Shown here in pieces: positions 1 through 7,556 of a DNA stretch of 42,524 bases (positions are counted from its first letter, which is position 1; each line of letters starts with the position of its first letter). Where the stretch lies: NCBI GenBank assembly GCA_030765145.1, contig JAVCDA010000057.1, positions 1 through 42,524 of the forward strand. The letters are read 5' to 3'. The position numbers and the translations under genes were made by a program. The notes under the pieces were generated by a model that was not told where the DNA came from, made no database searches, and worked only from the letters and a program-made list of their open reading frames with translations. The stretch is from Candidatus Saelkia tenebricola (lineage in GTDB: Bacteria > Omnitrophota > Gorgyraeia > Kaelpiales > Kaelpiaceae).

Positions 1-66
1 CTCAGTTGGCAGAGCGCTTGATTGTGGTTCAAGTTGTCGCGGGTTCAAATCCCGTCATCCACCCCA
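1..66 (+). tRNA. tRNA-His (GTG), 5' end cut by window edge
   Basis: Starts inside the D-arm. The anticodon stem pairs 17-21 with 29-33, and its seven-base loop has anticodon GTG at 24-26 (His). The T-arm pairs 41-side bases with 51-55 around loop TTCAAAT. The 3' acceptor strand is 56-62, followed by discriminator C at 63, which is typical of bacterial tRNA-His, and an encoded CCA at 64-66. The 5' acceptor strand lies outside the window. Confidence 0.93.
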
Positions 67-191
67 TTTAATTCAAGGTAAATCCCTTTGTTTTCAATAA
101 GAAAGAAAAGTTTTTAAATGTTCTCTTCGGATTTTCAATTTAGACTAATTACTATCAATTTATATGAATTGGGATGAATTTTGTCACAATT

Positions 192-383
192 TTAAAACGA
201 GAAGAGGTGGGGGTGGTAAACAGCACAATATTTAAGGAGCAATTGAGGTATACCGCCATGCTTCTCTATCAAGTGCTTTACTAAAATATCTATTGAGCCC
301 CCTGAATTAAATAGATGGAGTCCTAATTTGCAATGCTTCTCAATATATGTTAATACTTTATTAGGAAAAGAGGGGGCATATAT
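192..383 (-). pseudogene. Open frame without a start codon; possible gene remnant
   Basis: The 66-406 stretch has no confident gene. Its minus strand stays open for 63 codons between stops at 384-386 and 192-194. The translation looks protein-like: it begins near APSFPNKVLTYIEKHCKLGL and contains GGSIDILVKHLIEKHGG, with alternating hydrophobic and charged residues. There is no ATG, GTG or TTG near its beginning, so it is not a normal complete gene. It may be the C-terminal remnant of a gene interrupted next to the tRNA, or simply a chance open frame. I do not recognise the family. Nothing else is evident between 67 and 190. Confidence 0.3.
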
Positions 384-430
384 TTAAAAATCTAATTCTA
401 TTAAGTTTGTCGTGTTATTTCTTGCAGATA

Positions 431-1687
431 ATGCCTGCATATTCTTTATCATCTAATATCACTAGAAGAGTTAAATCTTCTCAATTTGAGGTTACATCAA
501 TGCATGGTTTCGCCATGGCTATATTTAATAGATTTGGTTCGGAGCAATTTACTATGAAAGAAGCCCAGGAAGTTTTAGATAATAAAAATCCTTATTATTC
601 ATTACAGTTACTCTCTGATGCTGGAGTTCTTGAAGCGTATAAACCTGGTCTACGTAAAGAAAACCTTTATCGTCTTATTCCGCCTTTTAGTTATTCTGAA
701 AATAATCTAAAACTGTTATCTTTTATTCCAGAATTTCAAAATAAAACAGTTAGTTCTAAAGACTTTACTGATGAATTGATCAGCAGTGCTAGAGCTAACG
801 TTAACGTTGTAAAAGAAGCGATTGGATTATTTGATAAAGGTGTTTTTGATATTTCGCTTTTAGGTGAATTGAGTCAGCATGAGGAAATTAAGTTTCAATT
901 TCTTATGGGCGTGATATCGCAGGATTTAGTAGGTCTTTATAAGACGTTTTCCAAGATTGAAATTAGAAATGCTGGCCTAGATCCTAAGGTTAATATAGAT
1001 TATAATGCAGTAAATAATTCACTCATGATATCGCTTCCAGGATATCCTTTTGATTTTGCGTATGAAGATGATAGGGCGTCACTATTACTAATGAAAACAA
1101 TGGGAATTGGTGTAGATTTAGATTCTTTAGAAATTCGAGCTGACAATATGTGGAAGTGGATAGGTACCCCAGAATTTAAGAGAGAGTTAATTTATGCTGT
1201 TGTACAAGGAGATATAATGTTCGAGGCTTTATTGACGCCTCTTGAAGGGCTTCTCTTGGGTAATTTGAGGGTTTCAATTGCAACGTTACCATTGCCTGAA
1301 GAAGTAGACTGTATTGATTTTCTTGCAAATATCGTCGAGTTTAGAAATCATTCTTCAATTAAACAAGTATATCGAGAATTTCTTAATGTTGAAAAAGAAA
1401 TATTGAAAATTAAATTGCAAGCTATGGATCAGTTAACGTTTGATGAGAAGAAAATTATTGTTTTAAAATATGGGTTAGAGGATGGGCAGATGAGGACAAC
1501 AGATCAAGTTGCTGAAATTCTTCAGTTATCTATAGAAAGGGTTCGGCAGATAACAATAAGTGCTCTTGAAAAAATAAGGGATCGAGGATTTTTAGAAGAG
1601 ATTGAAGAGCAATTAATTCCTTATCAAGATCAACTTAGAGAAGCTTTAGAGATGTTATATCAAGAGCTGCTAAAAATAAATCCTTAA
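431..1687 (+). CDS. Winged-helix-like protein with C-terminal sigma-70 region 4
   Basis: The C-terminus (roughly 50 residues before a 33-residue tail) reads as sigma-70 region 4: LTFDEKKIIVLKYGL, then a helix-turn-helix ending in the family signature ERVRQI and ALEKIRDRG. No sigma region 2 or 3 is visible in the preceding ~330 residues, so this is not a complete sigma factor. The N-terminus (AIFNRFGSEQFTMKEAQEVL, then SLQLLSDAGVLE) resembles a winged helix. The middle is unrecognised. The start is uncertain: the frame opens at TTG 407, ATG 431 has no clear Shine-Dalgarno, and ATG 500 has GAGGT seven bases upstream. It is probably a DNA-binding regulator that may contact RNA polymerase; its targets are unknown. 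It stands alone, with 240 bp before the next gene. Confidence 0.72.
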   Translation: MPAYSLSSNITRRVKSSQFEVTSMHGFAMAIFNRFGSEQFTMKEAQEVLDNKNPYYSLQLLSDAGVLEAYKPGLRKENLYRLIPPFSYSENNLKLLSFIPEFQNKTVSSKDFTDELISSARANVNVVKEAIGLFDKGVFDISLLGELSQHEEIKFQFLMGVISQDLVGLYKTFSKIEIRNAGLDPKVNIDYNAVNNSLMISLPGYPFDFAYEDDRASLLLMKTMGIGVDLDSLEIRADNMWKWIGTPEFKRELIYAVVQGDIMFEALLTPLEGLLLGNLRVSIATLPLPEEVDCIDFLANIVEFRNHSSIKQVYREFLNVEKEILKIKLQAMDQLTFDEKKIIVLKYGLEDGQMRTTDQVAEILQLSIERVRQITISALEKIRDRGFLEEIEEQLIPYQDQLREALEMLYQELLKINP

Positions 1688-1842
1688 TATCCAGCCGAAT
1701 CCCTTAATGTGATTCAAGCAGCCACAAAATAGTCACAATGACACTGCAAAAATCACCACTTCAAATCTACTACTTATAAACCATTGATAATCAAGTACTA
1801 ATAACAAATTAATTTAAATAATCTAGACATGCACTTGACTGT

Positions 1843-1878
1843 GGCGAGGGTGAGTACCCTTCAATCTTAATTAACGCC
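1843..1878. promoter_or_regulatory. Nested inverted repeat upstream of exported-protein genes
   Basis: GGCG (1843-1846) can pair with CGCC (1875-1878). Inside lies a short hairpin, AGGGT GAGT ACCCT (1847-1860). Two copies of TTGACTGT followed by KGC flank the structure (from 1835 and from 1885), and the second could serve as a -35 with TACTTT 18 bases later. Either a leader-RNA structure or an operator is possible. The rest of 1688-1927 shows nothing else I can support. Confidence 0.3.
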
Positions 1879-1939
1879 CCTAATTTGACTGTTGCTCTAT
1901 ATATGGCATACTTTATAAAGAGGGGAATTGGTACAAAAT

Positions 1940-2647
1940 ATGGGAAATCTAAAGATTAAAGGGATTGTTTTATTTATGTTAGGAATTTTTCTGTCTCTAC
2001 CTAATTTTGTAGAGGCCAGAAGAATTAAACAGCCTTTAACAAGTATCAGGCTTGAAATGGCGATACGCGTTGAATCGTTTCCTCAAGTGATTCGCACTCA
2101 TTTTGCAGGCTTATTAACGAGCGAGGAAGAGGTTTATATATCTGGACTTGATTATGGAGCAGGTGATGGTGAGAAAACAATAATTATCAAGGCAACCTTA
2201 GAGGATGTTTTTGGGTTCGGCTATGTTTCGTTCTGGGGTATAGACCACGGTGAACTTTGTACAAACAGTGAAAGTGCATTAAGAATTGGGGTTCAGAGAA
2301 TGGACCTAAATGATATTTCCGATAATAGCGGTATGCAGGGCAGGATGGATATAATAACGATATTTGCTCCAGCAGGTGCCTTGGGTTTCTTCGTTGAGAC
2401 AGCAAAAAAGATGATACATCCAGATGGCTTAATTGTAGTTGCACTATATCACCCCGAGATGCTTGAACTTTTCCAGGATAGAGCTCCTTTAGGATTCTGG
2501 GCACCAGAAGAGCTATTAAAGGAATTAACCGGATTTACCTTTATACGTTTTAATAGCGATGAAGGATGGTCTAAAGGGAGAATAGTGCCGCAAGGATATT
2601 GTGCGTTTATCTATTCTCCAAATGGATTAAAAATAGATGAATTATAA
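1940..2647 (+). CDS. Exported methyltransferase-fold protein with signal-RR N-terminus
   Basis: Residues 1-26 form a signal peptide: a basic start, a hydrophobic core, then VEA followed by Arg27-Arg28. The mature part has a class I SAM-methyltransferase-like pattern: a glycine-rich loop GLDYGAGDGEKT, a following strand with GIDHGELC, then a strand (MDIITIFAPAG) and HPDGLIVVALY, matching the usual motif I, motif II and post-motif order. The acceptor substrate is unknown, and an exported SAM-dependent enzyme would be odd because SAM is cytosolic. The start is uncertain: the frame opens at TTG 1928, and ATG 1940 is preferred although AGGGG lies 14 bases upstream. It is followed within 15 bp by a second gene of the same exported type. 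Confidence 0.6.
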   Translation: MGNLKIKGIVLFMLGIFLSLPNFVEARRIKQPLTSIRLEMAIRVESFPQVIRTHFAGLLTSEEEVYISGLDYGAGDGEKTIIIKATLEDVFGFGYVSFWGIDHGELCTNSESALRIGVQRMDLNDISDNSGMQGRMDIITIFAPAGALGFFVETAKKMIHPDGLIVVALYHPEMLELFQDRAPLGFWAPEELLKELTGFTFIRFNSDEGWSKGRIVPQGYCAFIYSPNGLKIDEL

Positions 2648-2661
2648 AAGTTTTATGGATA

Positions 2662-5319
2662 ATGAAATATTTTAAGGTAATTATTTTATTTATAGTGGGA
2701 GTTGTTTTATTTTCTTGTCCTGTAGATGCAAGACGAATTCATACCAGTAGTACTATTGAGGTTATTTCTAATCGTAGCTCTGCGTTACCTAGTAAACTTG
2801 TTATAGCAGTATTTGATGTTCATGGAACTTTGCTTGAGCCTACTTGGAAACAGGAGTATGGAGATACCTATAGAGCTTGTACAGGTAGGGATGATGTTGA
2901 AGAATGGATAGATTTAAATGCTTGGAGTAAATCAACAACCGAGATTCTTAATCTTATAGCCGAGGTTTCAGGTAAAACAATTGAAGACGTTGAAGAGATA
3001 TACGCTTCTTTTTATGAACATTATAGAGCTGATAACCTAGCAGAAGCTAAACCCTATACTTTAGATATCTTAAGAAGTTTAAATGAGCAGAATATACCAA
3101 TAATTATAATTACTGGTAGTAGTAAAGATGTGATATTAAGGCAACTTGATGAGGCTGGGCTTCTTCAATATATAAACATAGAAAATGTTATAAGCCAGGG
3201 AGATTTAGAAAATAATTTAGGGCGAGAGATAGATAGGCGAGAGGTCTTTAGATTTTTGCAAAATAGATTATCAGATTATACCTTTGCTTATTTTGATGAT
3301 TGGAACAGAGGTATGCAGCAAATAATTACAGAAGGTGGCATAGTCTTTGGATTACCTCAGGGTGAGTTCGAAAGCGGAGAGTGGTTTAAGAATAGGAATC
3401 TACATATTGCATCTGGTGCAAACTATATTCTTAATGGCTGGTCTGGATTTCAAGATGTAGTGAACATATTAACAGCAAATGAGAGTTTAGCAGTAGATAT
3501 TGAACAGATTGAGGTTGGTCAAGACTTAATTGAAGAATTTACTCAAGAGTTATCTATTGCTCAAGATAGAGTAGTTAACATAGAGGTTTTTGTCGCAGCT
3601 AATAGAGGGCGTGATTTTACAGTCTATACTCGCTTAATGGGTGCTGCAACTTATGCAAAAGCCGATGCTACATTTCCTTATTTCCCAGAGTTTCAGGAAG
3701 GAGATGTAATAGTTGATGCAGGTTCTGGAACCGGAGAGCTTGCGGAGCTTATGGCACTTGAATTTAGAGGTGTAAGGGTTATAGAACTAGATATATCTCA
3801 TGAACTTCAGGAGAGGGCATCTGAAAATCAGACATTAACGGAGCTTGTTTACGGAGATGCTCAAGAGATTAATTTTCCACCTGGGTCGATAAAACTTAAA
3901 TGTTATTTTACAGTTGGCCATGAGATCGAGTCTTTTGGAGGTAGCATGGAAATAGCCCTTAGTAATACCTTTGTTGAGTTAAAACCAGGTGGCCGTATTA
4001 TTGTAAGAGATTTTGTTATACCTTCTAGGACAGAGCCTTTATATATGAAGCTGGATTCAACTGATGGTTTGAATGCATTACCAGAAGGGTTAAGTTCTGA
4101 TGGTATTGATTATAGTACGTTGTCAACTAGAGCTCTATTCGATAGATTTTATCAAGAGTTTGGAGATGGGGAGGCATTTGAATATGAGTCAGTTATGATT
4201 GATGGAGAGGAGTATATAAAGATAGCTCCTGAATGGGCATATGAGTTCTATATGCGAAAAGATTATACCGCAAACTGGCGTAATGAGATAAAAGAGAAGT
4301 ATGGATATTGGAGTCTTGAAGAGGCTGAGAACACTCTAATTGGTTTAGGTTATGAGAATATAAGAGCAGTTCCAGAATATAATGATTGGATAATAGGCAA
4401 TCGTCTTAGAGGTCAGATCGGATTATATGAAATCAATGAAGACGGATTGCTCTATGAAGTAGAATTATCGCCTACCCATATGATTGTTGTAGCAGATAAG
4501 CCTTTAATTGATTCAGAAGTAGGTGGTCAAATAGGTACAGAAGGTGCAATTGATGTTATAAATTATCAGAATCTATTTGATTCTATTACGATTGATAGCG
4601 AGAGAGGCATAGTTAGAATAGATGACAACGAGTTTTTAGTAGATATGGATTCAGTTAAGATAAGCTCTAAACATGTTGTTTTTGAACTTAAAGATAGAGA
4701 GGGTTATGTTCTAAAAATTGTACGATCGGATACCAGGAGCGCTCATAATGTATTTAAATCAATGTATCAGATTGTAGAGCGTCAGGATATATTAGATGAA
4801 TTTGGTATTCCTTATCTTAAGGTAGCTGAATTTGATACCGCAGGGCCACCTTATCGTTATGTCGTACAAGAAGCGGCTCTTGAAGGGTCTATATCAGCTG
4901 CAGATCTAATTTTAAATGGAGAGTTATCCGAAGTAGATATATTGCAGATAGCGGAGATAGTCAATAGATTTGAAAAATCTAAACAGTATCAATTAAATAT
5001 GAACCCTTACGCTTGGTATAGAGTTAAAAATGATGATGGGACTACTCAGATGGTCTATTTTTCAGGGATAGTATATCTCTATGATGAGAGATGGGAGTTT
5101 AGGTATATAGGTTTAATGCAGTGGATAGACAAAAAATATTTAGAAGGGGCAGAGGATTATAGAGCTGTTGTACCTTCTATAAATGAGTATAGAGAGTTTT
5201 ATAGCTATGACTGGCTAGACTCTAGCAGCGATCCTATTAGAGTATGGAAGAAGTATCTAGATAAAGCTGTATGGCCAATCGAGAGAATATTAAAGATAGA
5301 TAGCAATGAAGATAATTAA
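2662..5319 (+). CDS. Exported fusion: HAD fold, class I methyltransferase, kinase-like domain
   Basis: 885 aa. Residues 1-23 are a signal peptide ending VDA, followed by Arg24-Arg25. About 45-270 is a HAD hydrolase fold: motif I is FDVHGTLL (nucleophile Asp52 present, the second Asp replaced by His54), motif II is IIIITGSS and motif IV is YFDDWNRG. About 345-475 is a class I methyltransferase with VIVDAGSGTGELAELM and LKPGGRIIVRDF. About 665-860 resembles an aminoglycoside-phosphotransferase or protein-kinase fold with a VLKIV lysine near 684 and a VVQEAAL hinge, but no clear HxD or DFG motif, so it is probably inactive. It overlaps the next gene by 14 bp, so the two are translationally coupled. 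The domain calls come from motifs, and the overall function is unknown. Confidence 0.72.
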   Translation: MKYFKVIILFIVGVVLFSCPVDARRIHTSSTIEVISNRSSALPSKLVIAVFDVHGTLLEPTWKQEYGDTYRACTGRDDVEEWIDLNAWSKSTTEILNLIAEVSGKTIEDVEEIYASFYEHYRADNLAEAKPYTLDILRSLNEQNIPIIIITGSSKDVILRQLDEAGLLQYINIENVISQGDLENNLGREIDRREVFRFLQNRLSDYTFAYFDDWNRGMQQIITEGGIVFGLPQGEFESGEWFKNRNLHIASGANYILNGWSGFQDVVNILTANESLAVDIEQIEVGQDLIEEFTQELSIAQDRVVNIEVFVAANRGRDFTVYTRLMGAATYAKADATFPYFPEFQEGDVIVDAGSGTGELAELMALEFRGVRVIELDISHELQERASENQTLTELVYGDAQEINFPPGSIKLKCYFTVGHEIESFGGSMEIALSNTFVELKPGGRIIVRDFVIPSRTEPLYMKLDSTDGLNALPEGLSSDGIDYSTLSTRALFDRFYQEFGDGEAFEYESVMIDGEEYIKIAPEWAYEFYMRKDYTANWRNEIKEKYGYWSLEEAENTLIGLGYENIRAVPEYNDWIIGNRLRGQIGLYEINEDGLLYEVELSPTHMIVVADKPLIDSEVGGQIGTEGAIDVINYQNLFDSITIDSERGIVRIDDNEFLVDMDSVKISSKHVVFELKDREGYVLKIVRSDTRSAHNVFKSMYQIVERQDILDEFGIPYLKVAEFDTAGPPYRYVVQEAALEGSISAADLILNGELSEVDILQIAEIVNRFEKSKQYQLNMNPYAWYRVKNDDGTTQMVYFSGIVYLYDERWEFRYIGLMQWIDKKYLEGAEDYRAVVPSINEYREFYSYDWLDSSSDPIRVWKKYLDKAVWPIERILKIDSNEDN

Positions 5320-5584
5320 AAATATTGGGTTGTTTGTCGTATTAGTACTGTTCTTTGTTTCTAATTTTGCTGATGCAAGAAGAGCGAAAAGCAACAGTAT
5401 TTTATTAGCCGTTAATCATTATAGGGCTATATTAAATCAAGATCCTAGAAATGAGTTGCTTCTTGGCAATTTAATAGAACAATTAAGGAGCGTGGATGCT
5501 GAGGAGGCTTTAACTGCATCTTTAGTATTAATGGTTTCTCCAGAGAGAATAAATTGTAGCTATGTGTTTAAAGTTAAGGTTTGA
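5306..5584 (+). CDS. Small exported protein with the same signal-RR N-terminus
   Basis: 92 aa. Residues 1-24 are a signal peptide ending ADA, followed by Arg25-Arg26, the same arrangement as the two upstream genes. The rest includes SILLAVNHYRAILNQDPRNE, which resembles a helical TPR-like repeat, then a leucine-rich helix. It is short compared with its neighbours and ends abruptly after FKVKV, so it may be a truncated member of a larger family. The ATG overlaps the 3' end of the 885-aa gene, so it belongs to the same operon. Function unknown. Confidence 0.55.
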   Translation: MKIIKNIGLFVVLVLFFVSNFADARRAKSNSILLAVNHYRAILNQDPRNELLLGNLIEQLRSVDAEEALTASLVLMVSPERINCSYVFKVKV

Positions 5585-5660
5585 CATATATGTAGTCATC
5601 TTTTGGCTAAAAGACGGTGTTAAGTTGTGATTAATAAAAGATAAATTTGTTAATTTATAC

Positions 5661-5688
5661 TTGACAATAAAGATTTTCAAGGTATACT
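5661..5688 (+). promoter_or_regulatory. Sigma-70 promoter for the XRE-cupin gene
   Basis: A consensus -35 TTGACA (5661-5666) and -10 TATACT (5683-5688) are separated by 16 bp, about 20 bp before the ATG at 5709. This explains why the longer open frame beginning at the TTG of the -35 box is not the true start. Confidence 0.75.
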
Positions 5689-5708
5689 TATTTTTAGAGG
5701 CAGAAGAG

Positions 5709-6260
5709 ATGAAGATTGTCGGAGTAAATATAAAGCGACTTAGGGAGGATCAGGGCTTGACGCTCAGAGCTTTAGCTAAAAAGCTGGGCATCAGCGCAAG
5801 CTTCTTATCGCAGGTTGAAAGCGGTAAGGCTTCCCCATCTTTAGCAACATTAAAAAGTATTTCTGATGCTCTTACCACGACTGTTGGCAGTCTCGTAGGG
5901 GAAGAGCAGAAGATAGATGACAATCCTATAGTAAGATTAAGCGAAAGAAAACATGTACAGGAAGCAGGGAAGGGGATTAACATGTATCTATTGACATCGC
6001 GTGATCCTAACAAACAGATGGAGCCTCTGCTGTTTAAATTGAAAGAAGGTGCGATATCAGGGGCGGCATCTTATAAGCATTTTGGGCAGGAATTCGTGAT
6101 GGTGCTGAGAGGTTACATTGAGATTACGCTTAATGAAATAGTCTATACGTTAAGGAAGGGTGATAGCATATACTTCAATTCAAGCGTACCACATGCTTTT
6201 AAGAATATAGGTAAGGGAGAGTCGGAGGCTATATGGGTTATAACACCACCGACTTTTTAA
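5709..6260 (+). CDS. XRE-family regulator with C-terminal cupin domain
   Basis: 183 aa, the usual size for this family. Residues about 5-60 are a Cro/CI-type helix-turn-helix (IKRLREDQGLTLRALAKKLG, then ISASFLSQVESGKASPSLAT). A linker leads to a cupin barrel at about 105-180 (FGQEFVMVLRG, LRKGDSIYFNSSVPHAFKN). XRE-cupin proteins usually regulate adjacent catabolic or amino-acid genes, with the cupin binding the small-molecule ligand. The ATG at 5709 has GAGG eight bases upstream and sits just after a consensus promoter, so the TTG 48 bp upstream is rejected. The next genes (M20 hydrolase and two acetate-kinase homologues) are the likely targets. Confidence 0.9.
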   Translation: MKIVGVNIKRLREDQGLTLRALAKKLGISASFLSQVESGKASPSLATLKSISDALTTTVGSLVGEEQKIDDNPIVRLSERKHVQEAGKGINMYLLTSRDPNKQMEPLLFKLKEGAISGAASYKHFGQEFVMVLRGYIEITLNEIVYTLRKGDSIYFNSSVPHAFKNIGKGESEAIWVITPPTF

Positions 6261-6278
6261 AAAAGTAATTTTTTTTGA
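6252..6278 (+). terminator. Weak AT-rich hairpin plus T-tract
   Basis: ACTTTTT followed by AAAAAAGT overlaps the stop codon of the XRE-cupin gene. A run of eight T follows. It could act as a weak intrinsic terminator, but the stem is entirely AT-rich. Confidence 0.3.
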
Positions 6279-6282
6279 GAAA

Positions 6283-6311
6283 AGTGTTAACCAATAGTTA
6301 ATAGTGTTAAC
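6283..6311. promoter_or_regulatory. Two direct repeats AGTGTTAAC, 20 bp apart; candidate operator
   Basis: AGTGTTAAC occurs at 6283-6291 and 6303-6311, so the starts are 20 bp apart (about two helical turns). Each copy contains the palindrome GTTAAC, and a third partial copy, GTTAAT, lies between them at 6297-6302. The site is just upstream of the M20-hydrolase ribosome-binding site and just downstream of the XRE-cupin regulator gene, which makes that regulator the natural candidate binder. Confidence 0.45.
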
Positions 6312-6338
6312 TTGGACAAAACAAAATGGAGGTGTATT

Positions 6339-7556
6339 ATGAAAGAACTAATGAAAGCAAAGGCTAAGGGCCTCAGAGAGTCACTGGCGAAGTTTTCCGA
6401 AAAGATCGAAAGTTTTGAACTCATGCCTTCAAATATGGGTGAGTTTACGGATCTTATTTTATCCGAGATGAGATATCTGGGATTTGACAAAGTTATCAAG
6501 GATAAGGCTGGCAATTTGGTAGGCGTAATAAAAGGTTACGGTAATAAGGATGCCATTGCTATGGTGTCGCACATTGATATTATGACACCAACACAACAAA
6601 AACTGGAAGTTATTAGTAATAGTGGGATAGCAAAGTTTAGATCCGGAGTTATCTCAAGTGTTTATTCGGGTGCCCTAATGAAAAGAACCATGTTACCCAT
6701 GACCGGCGATTTGATAATTTGCTGTGTGCCCAGGATTGAATGTTGTGATTTCGGCATCAAATATCTTTTTGATGATTTTTTAAAGGATAGGATCAAAAAG
6801 ATTAAAGGTGTAATACTTTGTGAGCCTACCGATTTTAATATCAATCTAGGGCATAAAGGAAGGATGGAATACGAAATAGTGGTCAAAGGCAAATTGAATA
6901 GGAATTTTCTGGAGAATCGCGGGATGAATATGCTTAGCACGATGTTTCCTTTGATAAGCGAATTAGCGAAAGTGTCAAAAGAGCTGCCAAGCGATTTTAA
7001 TTTAGGGCGTTCCGGTCTGAGAATAAAGGATGTGCGTTATAGCGGATATCAGCCGCAGGATGAGGTAAATGAATTCCGGATAGTTGTTGATAGGGTGTTT
7101 ATACCTGAGGAAACCGAAGGTTATATTTTGAATAAAGCCAAGACAATTGCAAAGACCGTATATAAGCAAGAATCAGATGTTACGGTTAATGCACTTTTGA
7201 CAAAGGAGAGGGTAAAAACACATACAGGGCTTGAACTGGTATCTGCAAAAGAGTTTAAACCCTGGTTTATGGAGAGCCATCAGCCTTTTGCTTTAGAATC
7301 GCTCAAAAGTTTAACTGAAAACGGATTCAAATCGAATTTTGGATATTGGAAAAAGATTGTAACGGAAGGCTCTTACACTTACGCGCAGCTTAAAATACCA
7401 ACAATAGGATTTGGCGCAGGATCAGAAGATAATCTAGATTCAAATACCGGTTCTTTAGGCTTGGATAAGCTTGAGAAAGCTTTCTATGGTCAAGCATTGA
7501 TCGTTCAGAGGAATATAGGTATGCCTACATTTGGATGGAGCTCTGGTGAAATTTAA
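6339..7556 (+). CDS. M20-family hydrolase-like protein with altered metal ligands
   Basis: 405 aa. It resembles the YgeY-type M20 metallohydrolases: the first metal motif is intact (His78 and Asp80 in MVSHIDIM), and the interface region has EPTDFNINLGHKGRMEYEI, as in that group. The second metal-site Asp region, usually GxSDMKGG, reads RSGVISSVYSGAL, so the Asp is missing. The usual acidic pair is replaced by RIECCD, and the C-terminal His motif is replaced by GAGSEDNLDSNTGS. It is probably inactive as a standard di-zinc peptidase or has changed chemistry. The ATG has a strong GGAGGTG four bases upstream, and I reject the earlier TTG at 6312. The 3' end overlaps the next gene. Confidence 0.72.
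   Translation: MKELMKAKAKGLRESLAKFSEKIESFELMPSNMGEFTDLILSEMRYLGFDKVIKDKAGNLVGVIKGYGNKDAIAMVSHIDIMTPTQQKLEVISNSGIAKFRSGVISSVYSGALMKRTMLPMTGDLIICCVPRIECCDFGIKYLFDDFLKDRIKKIKGVILCEPTDFNINLGHKGRMEYEIVVKGKLNRNFLENRGMNMLSTMFPLISELAKVSKELPSDFNLGRSGLRIKDVRYSGYQPQDEVNEFRIVVDRVFIPEETEGYILNKAKTIAKTVYKQESDVTVNALLTKERVKTHTGLELVSAKEFKPWFMESHQPFALESLKSLTENGFKSNFGYWKKIVTEGSYTYAQLKIPTIGFGAGSEDNLDSNTGSLGLDKLEKAFYGQALIVQRNIGMPTFGWSSGEI

Noticed and set aside
1-66. Direct repeat of the tRNA-His 3' end marking an integrated element
   Set aside because: I found no second copy of the T-arm/acceptor sequence in the window.
5661-5708. TTG-initiated 16-codon extension of the XRE-cupin gene
   Set aside because: The TTG is the -35 box of a consensus promoter. 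ATG 5709 has a Shine-Dalgarno and gives the family's normal N-terminus.
6312-6338. Nine-codon N-terminal extension of the M20-like gene from TTG 6312
   Set aside because: A strong GGAGGTG lies four bases before ATG 6339, inside the proposed extension.
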